From the NCBI GenBank assembly GCA_008360975.2, contig CM039196.1:434001-498000 (forward strand): a stretch of DNA of 64,000 nt, given 5' to 3'. Under the pieces are notes generated by a model that was not told the origin of the DNA, searched no databases, and was given only the letters and a program-made list of their open reading frames with translations. This DNA is from Lichenostomus cassidix (lineage: Eukaryota; Chordata; Aves; Passeriformes; Meliphagidae). Shown here in pieces: positions 22,645-34,397 of this stretch (position 1 is the first letter of the stretch; every line of letters begins with the position of its first letter). Made by a program: the position numbers and the translations under genes.

Positions 22645-22710
22645 GCAGCCTTTCCCGCAGCCTTTCCCGCAGCCTTTCCCGCAGCCTTTCCCGCAGCCTT
22701 TCTCCCCGCA
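22645..22710. repeat. 12-bp repeat (GCAGCCTTTCCC)n in the putative 5' UTR
   Basis: Four perfect 12-bp units (22645-22692), one with an insertion, and a decayed sixth. Because the unit is a multiple of three it opens frames on both strands (for example antisense GCGK repeats), which are not genes. Confidence 0.96.
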
Positions 22711-22752
22711 GCCTGCCCGTGAGCCACGCCGATGCTGCTGCCGGCCGCGCTC

Positions 22753-22810
22753 TGAGCTGAGCCGAGCCGAGCCGAGCCGGGCTGGGCTGGGCTGAGCTGA
22801 GCTGAGCTGC
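22753..22810. repeat. (GAGCC/GGGCT/GAGCT)n pentanucleotide repeat in the putative 5' UTR
   Basis: About eleven five-base units showing three successive variants, ending 26 bases before the ATG of the 9-codon upstream ORF. Confidence 0.93.
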
Positions 22811-23267
22811 CACCGCCGCACCGCAGCTCCTCGGCATGATCCTGCTAACCCTCGGCTGCTCCTGAGCCCAGGTAGGCGCAGATTTCACCTCTCAAATAGC
22901 CACTGGCGGTCCGTGCTGAGCCGAGCAGGCTGGCAGGGATGGGGATGCGCGGGGGGAATCTCCCGATGCTTCGGGAACTCTGTCGGGGGCACGCAAAGTT
23001 TATTATTCTGCAGCAATCTGATGTGCCCTTCGCTGAATCTTTGCTGCTAGGTGCTGCTTTGGATAATAAATGTGCATCGTGCCCGAGCGCTAGGTGAAGG
23101 GATTAAACTCTTGCTAGATTATTCCATGCTCCCTCCGACTGGTGTTTAATCTGATGTCATTTCCCAGTCACTTTTAGGGTTTCCAGTGAGACAAATGCCA
23201 CCGTGGCGGGTTTGCAGGGCTGTGTTTGGGTTCTGCCGCGGTGTCTGTGGGCAAAGTTAGCGATGGA

Positions 23268-23291
23268 GATGATGATGATGATGATGATGAT
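23268..23291. repeat. (GAT)8 trinucleotide repeat
   Basis: Eight perfect GAT units followed by GGTGGTGG, just inside the putative first intron at the edge of the CpG island. Confidence 0.95.
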
Positions 23292-23299
23292 GGTGGTGG

Positions 23300-26200
23300 C
23301 TGCTGGCTCTCCCTGCCCCCCCAGCCCCGAGCATTCTGCACATCCACAGAATGGGTTTGCTCCGCAAATGTGCGTTGTGGTGTCATGGCAAAGTCATCCC
23401 TGTGACTGCTCTGCCACTGAGACTCTGCCGGCAGAACGTGTGCTGTTTGTCTGGCATCCAGTGAATCAGACCAACTGCTTGGTTATTTCACAGAAGGGAG
23501 GATTTGCAGCTAGATCTAGCTAGGTACATGAATATATGGACACTCTGCACACAGCAGTATTTGGGGGATGTCTGTTCTGCACACGAGCATGTATGACACA
23601 ATAGCAACATTTTATTATTGTATATTCCTGTAAATACCAGTTAATTAGCATGCACCAGTATGCTGTGCTCAGTATTAGAGGGGATACTGCAGGGTTTTAT
23701 TAACCTCTTTCCAAAACTGGCTGTTCTCAGCGTTGGGCAGGGAGGTGTGTCTTTCCCAGAGTGATGTGATGGTCGACATTACAGCTGTACATGGTCTGAG
23801 TGCAGCTGTGACTGAGGAAAAGCTGAGTGCACATCAAAGCTCTGGTTTGTCTTTTTTAAGCTACTGCTGCCTCTTATTTTAGTGGTAAAACACTGACTGG
23901 GCTGTTTTGTCCAGTGCAGGTAGTGATGTGGGGTTTATATATAAAATAACTCAGCAGAATAACTTATTAATGACTCTTGACTGTGCATCTGGCAAATACA
24001 GAGTCTGCCTCTTAAGGGGTTGGATATAGATTGAAGAAATACCTGAATTCAAAGTCACTGATTGTAACCTCAAAAATTGCACCGAGTGTGCTGGGACAGG
24101 GAAAGAATGCTATTGTATTATATGAATATAATAAGAATATGATATAATAAGAATGCTCTGATTGTTATCAGCAAAATAAAAATAAGCATTATTGCTTAGC
24201 AAGATAGAGGAGCTGCCTTAAGAAAACAGCATGAAATACTGAAACACAGACAGAGCAGTAGAGGGGAAGTTAAAGCATCTCCATAAAGTCATTATGATAA
24301 AAACCAGCCGAATATGGGAACTGATACGGAAGTTGTTGTAGTCACTTTGTATTTTGGCTTTTTTGATCAGGAGATGTTCCATTTTTATTAGAGGAGAGCT
24401 TTCAAGTCTGCCCAGCTGACAAATGAAGAAGGAATTCAGATCAAATATTACAGATGTCAGCCAGAACTCAGCACTGTAAACATCCTTTGAAATACAAATC
24501 TGCTACTTCTAGCTCCTTAAAGGAGGTTTTGGGTCTCTTTTAGTGCCTTTTTGTTCCTCCTTTTGGGTCTGATGGCCCTGGTCAGTGGCTTTGTGCAGAA
24601 CGTTTTGGTTTTAATATGGAAAAGACCTGCTCTGAGTGAAATCAGCCAAGTGGTCCTGCTGTCTGCAGAGCAGAGAACAACCTGATTTTCCCTGTTACTT
24701 ACCTGAACGAGCTCCAGCCTGCTGAAATACAGCATGACTGTGCTGGAGGCACTGGGCAGAGGGGCAGTTATTGCATCCACCTTTGCACCTTTTGGAGAAT
24801 GCGTTGAAATTTCTAGAATTGTAACCAAGTTTCAGTGCTAAAACAGCACGTGGGTTTTTAGGGGGAGGAGAAGTGAGATGGAGCAAACCACGGGCAGGGC
24901 AGTGCCTCAGATTTCTGCATGAAAAGGCTCTGAATAGCTGATCAGTGCTGGTTCAGTTCACTGACAGCTACGAGCTCAGAAATCTGAAGCATCTCTCTGT
25001 AGCTTTGGCCAGTTTCCTACAAGCTGGGTAAGAACTTCTCCATCTATAACAGCTGTGATTCTCTGGTTTAGATCTGCTACATGTGCACACTCGTGTGGAA
25101 CCACTGGAGCTTAGGTGTGTGATGTTGAACATTAAATAAATGTCTCAGCACAGCTGCCCTTGCTGGCAGAAGCTCATTACCAAAGTCTGAACCTTTCTGG
25201 GTTGCCACCAGAGAAATAAGATGCCTGTGGTCACTGGACTGTTAGTATCCTCGGGTGTTAGGGGTTTTCCTTTTTGTGGGTGAAATGCCCCACCATGCAC
25301 CAAAATTAAATCTCTAAAATCATGCTGACTTTATTCTGTAATGAGAAACTAGTTGGTCGTGCATCACTGTCCTGTGCTTTCAGTATTTATGTTGAATGAA
25401 GCTTGGTTTGACAGTCAAGGCTGTTTGTCATTTCACCAAAACTGTTTCAGGCCTTCATCACTGCTACAAAATATGTCACACTAGCTGAAATATCTGTTAG
25501 TCACGACTCTTTTCCTGGGACTTATTTTTGGATTGTTATTCAGCAAAAGGTTCTGACTAAACTGGAATTTTGTGTAGATCCTTTGTTTCCCACCTCTCCT
25601 AGCATTAGCCTGCATATCCTATTCTGGTGAAATGTAAAGCTGCATAGATCACTGTTCCTCTCTGTCATTTGGAAAGTCTCTCTGTGCATGGGACTAAGGA
25701 ACTGCAATCTGGTTAAGATTTTCTGGAAAACACCTGGAGCCCCTGGTGGTTATCTCTGACTGCTGATGTTCTTTGTGAGCTGCCTGTCCACCTCAGATAA
25801 GAATTGCCATGGAGTATTGCTGACAGTGGCATTTTCTCCATTATAGAATTGAAAAATACATACCAATATCATGATTAAAAATAGAAGTGGAGTGCAGCCA
25901 CAGTGCTGGAAAAATGCAGCTTCTCCAGAGCAAGGTGCCATGAGCCCAGTGTGAGCTCCCTGGAGGAGAAGAGGGATTTGCCAGGCTGCTCTGCTCTGGG
26001 GGCTCTGGGAAGGGCAGTGATGATGGGAGCAGCTGGGTGATGCTGGAGTTGGAATTTGGGCTCTGAGCATTCCTTTGCCAGCTGTGACCATCCTGCTCAG
26101 AGCCATGGTGGAGCCATGTTCATCCTGTAAATTCTGATTGCAGAGCCACCTGCAATTGGGATTTTGGGGAGGAAATCCGAGTGCCTGAAAGGCTCACAGC

Positions 26201-29200
26201 TCAGCACTTTGGCTGCTGCTTGTGGTGCTGGAGAGAGAAATCAGTGTGACTTCCAGCTCTGCCACAGACTCTGAATGGCCCTGAGCAAAGCGTTTAGTAT
26301 CTCTTGGGCTCTGTTCTCCTTCTGTAAATGGCAATAATAATGAACTCTTTCCACTACATTCTATTTATTTTATCTGCTTAGGAAATGAGATTTTCAGACC
26401 AAATACTGTTTTCTCCATCAGGATACTGAATCCCAACAGAGGCTTCTAGATGCTACTTATAAATCACTTGACAGCCTGCATTGTGTGTTGTTGATCAGCA
26501 GAAGGATATTGCTGAGTGTCAGAAGAATCTGAATTTATTCTGAGGTTTTTGGAATAACATTTGATTAGCTAAACTCTCTTGTGCTCCTGGGGATGTTCAG
26601 TTTGGAGTGAAGAGCTTCATTTCCCTGCTGGTGGCAGTGCTTTGGTAGAAACACAGTGCAGTGTCAGGACAGGAAGTGGGACTGTAGGTTTGATTTATTT
26701 TTTTTTTATAATTTTCGTAGTTTTCTGTTACAAACAGAGTTGGTTTCTAGAGCAGTCAGTGCTCTGTGCCCAATGTTTGCTGCCCAGCAAGCAGCAGCAG
26801 TGCAGGGTGTTACTGTGAGCAATCAAGAAAAGGCACTGAGAATACAACAGCATGGCTCAGGTTCTCTTCCCTGCTCTCACATAATGACAGTTAGAAATCA
26901 TCTTCCATTTTTCATTTCAAGATCATCCTCCAGCAAGCTCCTCTTCCTCCAGGCTGGCTGTGAACACAGTGAGGTGCTGGCAGCCATCACCTTCACCCCT
27001 TTCCCTTCCTGCTGCACCTCCCCTAGCACTAGGCTGATTTATTCTCTTTCACTGAGGAGCATAAATCATTTTTATAGACAGCCTCAGTTAGGTTTTACAC
27101 TGGATGTGTGATGGAAAAATCACAAGAACACCCCCTCTTCCTGACTTTGAAAGGGAAATAAGCCTTTCTTGAGGCAGGTTAACTTGTTTAGGGTTGGCTT
27201 AGAAAAACCCTAAATCAAGGCTAAATTCCTCCAGAATAGGGAATTTATTTTGGGACTTTATCTTTTCAGCTCCTGCTGAATATTTTCATATCTCCTTCTT
27301 ATACAGCTGAAAAAATGCTATTTGTTACTCCTGTATGGAATATCATGGTGCTTTTTCACTGGTGTGGAAAGTGCTTCCTCAGTACATCCACTGTCATCTC
27401 ACCTGTGAATGTTCTCTGCTGTTAATCAGCAAAGGCTGTTCTAGATCTGTGCCACTTCACAAGCAGAGGGGCAGCACAGCATCCTGGCAGTGCTGGTGCT
27501 GAACACCTCCTGGAGCTGGATGGAGCCTCTGGTGCTGAGAATTCAGCTGGATGGAGCTCAGGGCTGTCACTAAAACCAGCCCTACAGCTTGGATCTGTCC
27601 CTGTTCACTGCATTTCCCTCTCTGACACTCACAGCCTCACCTCTGTTCACTCTGACTCTCTGCTCTCCCCACTTCCCACCCCCAATCCTGCACAGAGCTG
27701 AGAACCTCAGGAATATTCTGTCAGCTGCAGGAGTGTATTCCTTCCTTTCTCTCTTGTTTACTGCTCGCTAATTAAATTTTGTAGGTGGCAGTTTGAAATC
27801 TTAGTGGGACAAGTCATGTGACTGCTAATGCTCTGCAGATCTCTATTACATAACCTTTAAGTAGTTTGGGAAAATGTGCTTGTGTCATACTGGGCCTGAC
27901 ATAAGGCTCTGTCTGAAGCCAGCAGTCTGATCAGGTTTTTTATGTACAATGACTGTAGAAATCTTGTGGATGGTTTGTTCTGGCACAAGATTTGTGCCCT
28001 CGCTTGTCAGGTCAATTGTCTTCCTTGCCTGAGATGCTTTGCAGTCGGCGCTGTCTGCCTTTCCTGCAGGGCAGAGCAGGGCTGGGATTTAAACACTCTG
28101 CCAGGTAGTGATCAGATGAGTATGAGCTGCAGGGTGCTGGGATCCTTCCTGCTCTCCCCAGCGCTTTGCTCATCCTGGTTTTGAAGTGACCAAAGTACAG
28201 AACTAACACAGAGGGCCTCAGCTTGTCCCCCAGGCCCTGCACCTCCCACGGGTTTAACTGGGCTCTGGTGCATCGTGCAACATTAAAACATGAATCAATG
28301 CAGAAGTTTTAAAAAATGCTATGTGGGGATGATCAATTTTAATGCTTGGTAATTCATTAGGTTCTGGTTTGCTAGAGGAGCACTTCTGTAAATGACAGCA
28401 GTGTGTCCACTCAGAATAGCAAACAGCTCTTCCCTTCTCTGAACAGAACTGTCTGTTGGTCATAACAGTTTCACATTTAACTTTTATTTTATTCATTAAA
28501 CTGTCCAGTGCAGGTTAAGCACTCCACTGTGGATAGAGCAGCTCTGGGCCCTGAAGGAAATAAGTCTCCTTTTGGTTTCCTGGGCAGATGAGGCCTTGGC
28601 TGAGTCCTGCAGTGGCTCTGTGTGTTCTCTGATCAAACACAGATATTTCTGCTCAGCTCTTTGTCTGCTGGCAAGGCCCAGTGGCAATGAGCTTCTGTGG
28701 TCTTGCAGTGAAAGCTGTAGCTGGAAATGAGGAAGAACTGGATGAAATTTTGGGTGTTGGGTTTTTTTAAAGTATGTCAGACTTTCAAGTTTATAATCTC
28801 ATACTGGAATGTGTAATTGTGTGAATTTTGTCTAGAGTGAGCCTTAGTCTGCAACAGCAGAGCTCTTTGCTGAGCGCTTAGGAGTGATGGTTGATATCAA
28901 TCTGTCTGTTTTTTCAATGTGCTTCAGGTTTATTTGCCCAAGATCATTCAGCAGGGTCAGTGGGAATCCATGGATATTGTTTGCAGAACCTGGTCTAACA
29001 TTTATCCATCGCATTGCTTCTCTTAATTAAATGTTGTATAAGAAAGGAGGAGGGGGAAGTATTGATCTTCTAAACCCAGACCTTTTTTTTTGTTTCATTT
29101 TAAATTAACTGACTATGTGCTACCCATAGTAATGAATTTGCAAATGTATTAATCTTTTAAAAAATTGCAATCATAAATCAGGGTGGCTGCAGTCAGTCTG

Positions 29201-30546
29201 TGTATTCTGAGGGCTGCCTGTTCACCCACTGGGTATACTGGGACTATAAATGTCTCTGCTGGAAGGGGTCTCTGTGCTCAGCAGTCTGAAATCTGCTATA
29301 TAAATCTCTTTCCCATACACTCCCTGTGATTTCAGTAACTGGTTTGTTTGAAGATTAAGTACAGTTCATGGTGCTGTGTTCCCATGGCTGGTGGCTCCTG
29401 GATGAATTAGAATCAGAGCAAAGCAGCAGCTGTAAAGCAGTTTTATGGGGTTTTTGCAGGGCAGGTGGGTGCAGCTGATGTTTCTGTGTTCAAAAGGAAA
29501 CAAACCTGCCAGGAGGCAGCTGTTCCTTTGAGCAGTGCAGGATGAACTCCTCGGGGTGTGGAGCTCTTCAGTGAATGCTGTGCAGTCACAGGTGACAAGA
29601 GAGATGTCACCATGGCCAGCTGCACCTGAGGAGTTCAGGGATGACCCAGACAGATGGAACTTTGGAATGACTTGGAGCAGCAGCAGATCTCTCCTTGCTC
29701 TATCAGCAGTGCTCAGTGTGTGTCTCACCTGATCTGCTGGGGCTTCTCTGGAGGATTCCAGAATGCCAGCATGGATTTTATAAACTGGTTTGGAGTCACA
29801 TCCTGCCCAGCACTGCTGTAAGGGGAGCTGGGAGGAAGGGCTGATCCTTCATGTCCCACTGACTGTCCCAGCTCTGGTGGCTCTCGAGAGCTTTGGCTTC
29901 ATCCCTGCAGGGATGGGAGCTCACAGCTTTCCTCAGAGCCCCAAAATGCCAATTCCTGATGCAGCCAGAGTGAACAGCCCTGCTCAGGCAATTCTGGGTA
30001 GATATTGATCCCAGCTGTTCGATGCAAATGAGAGTTTTGCCACCTTTGATATTGATAATTACTAATTATCATAAACCCTAAACCTTATGCTCAGTGTGCA
30101 GCCTAACTTCCCTTCTGAAAAATTTCTGTTTAATTTCTGCAAAAACCGTTAAAAGGAAATGAAATGTGTAAAGCTCCAAACTCCTGATATTTTTACAACC
30201 TAATGATACAAGTTTTGTAAATACACTTTTTTTCCTTGTCTTAAAACAAGACAGAACAATTTAGGAAAGAGCACAAGGCAGGAAGACAAGCTGTCTGTGG
30301 TGATGAGAGCTCAAAGAATCAAACAGTGCATGAGGCCATTGAGCTGCTGCCACCACTGCTGTGACACTCTGGAGCCTGTGGGGCTCAGGTGCTTCCATTG
30401 ATTCTTTGTGGCAAAACTGCTCTGAGCAGAAAACAGCAAACAATCCTGAAACATAATAAATAAACACACATTTAATTAAACATACCTCAGTGCAACAGGT
30501 GTGTGGCACTGAAGTGACCCTGAGCAGTGCAGGAGAGCTGCAGGTC
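23300..30546 (+). other. RIMBP2: Probable RIMBP2 intron 1, proximal part
   Basis: About 7.2 kb with no exon, RNA gene or mobile element I can support. Open frames in both strands are short, usually lack an ATG start and have no recognisable domain (the largest is about 150 codons at 26656-27111). Confidence 0.5.
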
Positions 30547-31150
30547 CTGAGCATCCCTGAGCATCCTGAGCATCCTGAGAATCCTGAGCATCCCTGAGCA
30601 TCCTGAGCATCCCTGAGCATCCCTGAGCATCCTAAACATCCCTGAGCGTCCCTGAGCATCACTGAGCATCCTGAGCATCCTGAGCACCCCTGAGCGTCCC
30701 TGAGCATCCCTGAGCATCCCTGAGCATCCCTGAGCATCCTGAGCATCCCTGAGCATCCCTGAGCATCCCTGAGTGTCCCTGAGCATCCTGAGCATCCCTG
30801 AGCACCCCTGAGCATCCCTGAGCATCCTGAGCATCCTGAGCATCCCTGATCATCCTAAACATCCCTGAGCATCCTGAGCATCCCTGAGCATCCCTGAGCA
30901 TCCCTGAGCATCCTGAGCATCCCTGAGCATCCTGAGCACCCCTGAGCATCCCTGAGCATCCCTGAGCATCCTGAGCATCCCTATCATCACTGAGCATCCC
31001 TGAGCATCCTGAGCATCTTGAGCATCCCTGAGCATCCTGAGCATCCCTGAGCATCCCTGAGCATCCTGAGCATCCCTGAGCATCCTAAACATCCCTGAGC
31101 ATCCCTGAGCAGTGCAGGAGCATCCCTGAGCATCCTGAGCATCCTGAGCA
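30547..31150. repeat. 604-bp minisatellite of CTGAGCATCC/CTGAGCATCCC units
   Basis: Tandem units of 10 and 11 bases, roughly 55-58 by length. A variant unit CCTAAACATC recurs at 30631, 30854 and 31084, which shows a higher-order period of about 223-230 bp. The 17-mer CCTGAGCAGTGCAGGAG lies just before the array (30519-30535) and again near its end (31104-31120), suggesting that the array grew from that sequence. No stop codon occurs in several antisense frames, which creates long LRDAQGCSGM-type open frames without coding meaning. Confidence 0.97.
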
Positions 31151-34100
31151 CTTCCCAGGCAGCCCAAAATCCCAACTGCAGCTAGCAGGGATGCAGCATT
31201 GGAGGCACCAAGGAAAATCCTTGCCTTCTCCTCCTCCCCACGCTGCTTAGCCACTCTCAGGTGTGTTGTCTTCCCCCTCTCTTGCCATATTGTGGTTTGT
31301 GTAACTAAAATTTAGTCTGTTGCATAAAAAATAACCAGAACATTTAGTCAAACCATGTTGTTGATTTTTTCAGTAGCATTTTATTTAATAGCATTTCAGA
31401 GCCCATGGTGCTGCTACTGAAAAGGATGTTTTCTCAGCTCTGATTTCCTGTAACTAAGTAACAGGAAATTTTCCCTAATGCAGCTGAGTTCTGCACGGTG
31501 ATGTGTGGATGGAATTGGCTGTAGTGAATTGGGAATTATTGTTTGAAAGAAGGTTTTTTGTAAGCCAGGAAAGGTGTCTGGGGCAAAGTATTCACTTGCA
31601 CTGTTCTTTTTGGGGTTTTGCCAGCCTGGTTTGCCTCCTTCAGCTCTGTGTTAGTTCTTTGTGGAAGTTTGATCAGATCCTGCAGGATTTCCCAGGCAGG
31701 GAGGAAGAAGTGGAGAGGTTTAAAAAACACACAGTGAGAAGGTGGCGTGGAAAATGGAGAATTAAAGGTAGCATCCATTTATTTTCCATATGTTTAAAGG
31801 GATTCTACTGTTGTCTGTCTAGACTTGCATTTAATAATCACTTTGTGTATGTGAGAGCTGCTTGATTTAATACTGAGTTCAGAAATGCTTTGTTAAACAC
31901 TGCTGAGTGACAGCATCCTCCCTAATTCCTTGTCTTTGGTACTGGCTTTGTCCTCAGAAATATGTCACAATTTAGCTTTCCACAAGCTTTCATTTGTGGA
32001 CTACTCCCCCTCCAAACTAAAACTTACAAGTAAGCAAAAAGGGACTGTCCTTGTCACCAAACCTGCCTTGAGGGTAAAAATGATATTTTGTCTGTGGTGT
32101 GTAACAATTGCCAAGAGAACAGAATTTTCATAACAATCATGGCTGTTAGAAAAATGCAGCTTTGAGGCATGTAGCACTATTTATTTTGGTTTTATTCTCT
32201 GCAACATTCATTAAATGTATACTTGCTGGCATTAAGTAGGAAGAATAATGCAGGCCAGTGAGCTGCAGTGCTTTCAAAGGCCCATGTCATTCCTATTATC
32301 AGAATTTCTAATTTATTGGGATAACTTCAGGGCTGACATGGCTTTCTTTCATAATGGGTTGGTGCAATATATCTCATTCAGATAAGTGGTAAATCTTCTC
32401 ATGTGCATGAATCCCACTGTTGCACTCCAGTGTAACTGTGCTGGGAAAATACATTTGGATTTTTGTAGTTCCATCAAAGCTGCTTTGGGGATGAAGGCTT
32501 GGGAAGTCCCCCAGGAACGTTTAACTATCACTATCCATCATTATTGCATTGATAATAGACTGCTATCACATCAATAATAAAAACATCAAGTAAATACTTC
32601 AGGGGAAATATCACAATATCCTCCTCTGTGTTTCATGTCTCTTAAAATTACCAGACACACTTGAAAGGGCAGCAGAGGAGTGTGAGCAACAAGCCTCATT
32701 ATTTCCATCGTGAATAATTAAAACCATTTACATAGAGTGGGAAATAGTTAAAACACATCTGAAGGCTTTGCCTGTTTGTGTCAGTGTAGGATTTGTGCTC
32801 AGGAGGGATGAGGTGAGCTGGAAGAAGGCAGAAGAAAGAGCCATGAGAATCAACCAGCAGTGTGGGGAGCTTAAGTTATGAAACACTATTAAAGAAGAGC
32901 TAATTCTTTGTTGTCTAGCAGGGACAAAATGACAAGGTGGCTCTGGTTTCATCACTAATTCTGACTCAAGCATAGACTTAGTGCTGAGAGCTCCAGTTCA
33001 AGAGATTGCCAAGGTGATAGAAGTGCTGAGAAATTCAGTGCAAAAAGCTGCTCATCTCTAGTGCTGCTTTCCCACAGCATTACCTGGCTCAGGTTTGACC
33101 CAGCTCCAGTTTTTACCTTATCCAAGTGCTTCCTGGGCTTGTTCTCTGTCTGAACTCAGGAATTCCCAATGAACCCTTTCTTCCAAGTGCTGCATGAATG
33201 TTATTTATGCAAAAAACCCCTTTTGCTTTGGCAGTCTTTACATGGTGCCTCTGGTTCTTTTCTCAGTGTAGGTGACTGAATATTTTTCAATTCAGAGTTC
33301 CTAACTAGAAGATATATCTGCTCTGGAAACTCGAGGTTTCTCCTAATCTCTCACTGCCATAATATTTGTGAGTAGTTCTGCTATTCATTTCTAGGTTTTC
33401 CCCAAAGCTGTTCTTGGGAAAAGCAGAATTTTTATTTCAAGTTGTTATTCCCATGAAGCCAAAGACATTGGGTTGTTCCTTGTGGTGTCTCAGGAATAGC
33501 TGCTCAGCCCCTCACACATGTGCTTCAGGTGGAATGTTCATAGCAGATACTCAATTTTTCTCCATAAAGATAGAAGAGAAAGTCATGCTAATAAATGGCT
33601 ACATTTAGGGTAAACTCACCCTGTTGAAGATGATCTGCATTTGGCCATTATTTTGTATTTTTTCAGATTTATGTTTACCTGGGCTGCTGATGGTGAATTC
33701 CTGCTGCCCTGTCCCTGTTCAGTCTCCAGAGCAGTTCTGCTGGAGCCTCCTGAAGATCAGCTTGCAGATGATCAAACCTACAGAAAAGAGGCTTATTTGG
33801 TTGTTTTAGGAACAGAGTGGTTTCTGTACACAACCTGAAGTTTGCAGGCAGTTGTGTTTGACAGTGGCAGAGTTTGACTGAGTGAGGTGAAGGAAGGTTT
33901 GGAGGCACAGAGTCCAGAGCTTTGATTTGCTCTCTGTTTGCAAGTCTGGTTTGGATGGAATGGCAGCAATTTGCCTTCTGCAGGCACATGATTAATGGTT
34001 GAGAAGTGTTAAATGCTTTAAAGAAGTGTTAAATGCATTATTCTGTAGATACTTTATGTTTCATGGATTCTCATGATGCACTTTGTCTTTCATCTTGGGA

Positions 34101-34369
34101 TTTCAAAGTCCTTGCAGACATTAATTAACAAACTCTCACTGCACGTCTCTTAGGTAAGAATGATCATTATCCCCATTTTGTTCAGAAAGGCACATGATTT
34201 CACCAAATTCCTGCAGTGAGTCAGTGACAGAGCTGAGGATCAGAATTGGATGTTCTGCCCACACCACAGCTCTGCTCCACTCAGTGAACTTACCAGGAGA
34301 TGTGGAGGTTTCTGTATAACATATATGAAACATTTTCAGTCATTTCCTGGTGCATAAATTAAAAATAAA

Positions 34370-34397
34370 TGAAAAAAAAAAAACCCCAACAACCAAT
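34370..34397. repeat. Poly(A) run with CCCCAACAACC
   Basis: About 13 A followed by CCCCAACAACC; similar to A/C-rich tracts near 12.6 kb and 58.69 kb. Confidence 0.7.

Larger units (their letters stand above)
22330..22871 (+). other. RIMBP2: Putative non-coding first exon (5' UTR), probably RIMBP2
   Basis: The start is approximate. The end is the junction CCCAG followed by GTAGGC at 22872. No long ATG-initiated frame crosses the donor. The exon contains an ATG immediately followed by TGA (22507-22512) and a 9-codon upstream ORF MILLTLGCS (22836-22865). Five short tandem repeats are packed inside it. RIMBP2 is known to have non-coding 5' exons and a very long first intron in mammals, which fits. 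Confidence 0.45.
22080..23250 (+). promoter_or_regulatory. RIMBP2: CpG island promoter, probably of RIMBP2
   Basis: CpG-dense, GC-rich sequence stands out sharply from its surroundings. It carries GC boxes GGGCGG at 22250-22255 and 22344-22349, and two inverted CCAAT boxes (ATTGG) at 22238-22242 and 22289-22293, about 51 bp apart. No clear TATA box is visible, so initiation is probably dispersed. Direction and identity are inferred from the donor site at 22872 on the + strand and from the known STX2 to RIMBP2 order in vertebrates. No RIMBP2 protein-coding exon is visible, so the name rests on synteny. Confidence 0.65.

Noticed and set aside
22396..22888. Minus-strand ORFs of 141 and 157 codons across the CpG island
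   Set aside because: Their length comes from the GGCAC, 12-bp and GAGCC repeats and low stop density of GC-rich DNA; content is simple repeats such as GCGK and RAVPC.
26656..27111. 151-codon + strand ORF
   Set aside because: No recognisable motif or bounding splice sites; near the chance expectation.
30261..31254. Overlapping minus-strand ORFs of 118-184 codons
   Set aside because: They are open because the CTGAGCATCC minisatellite has no stop in those frames; the content is LRDAQGCSGM-type repeats with no unique coding sequence.
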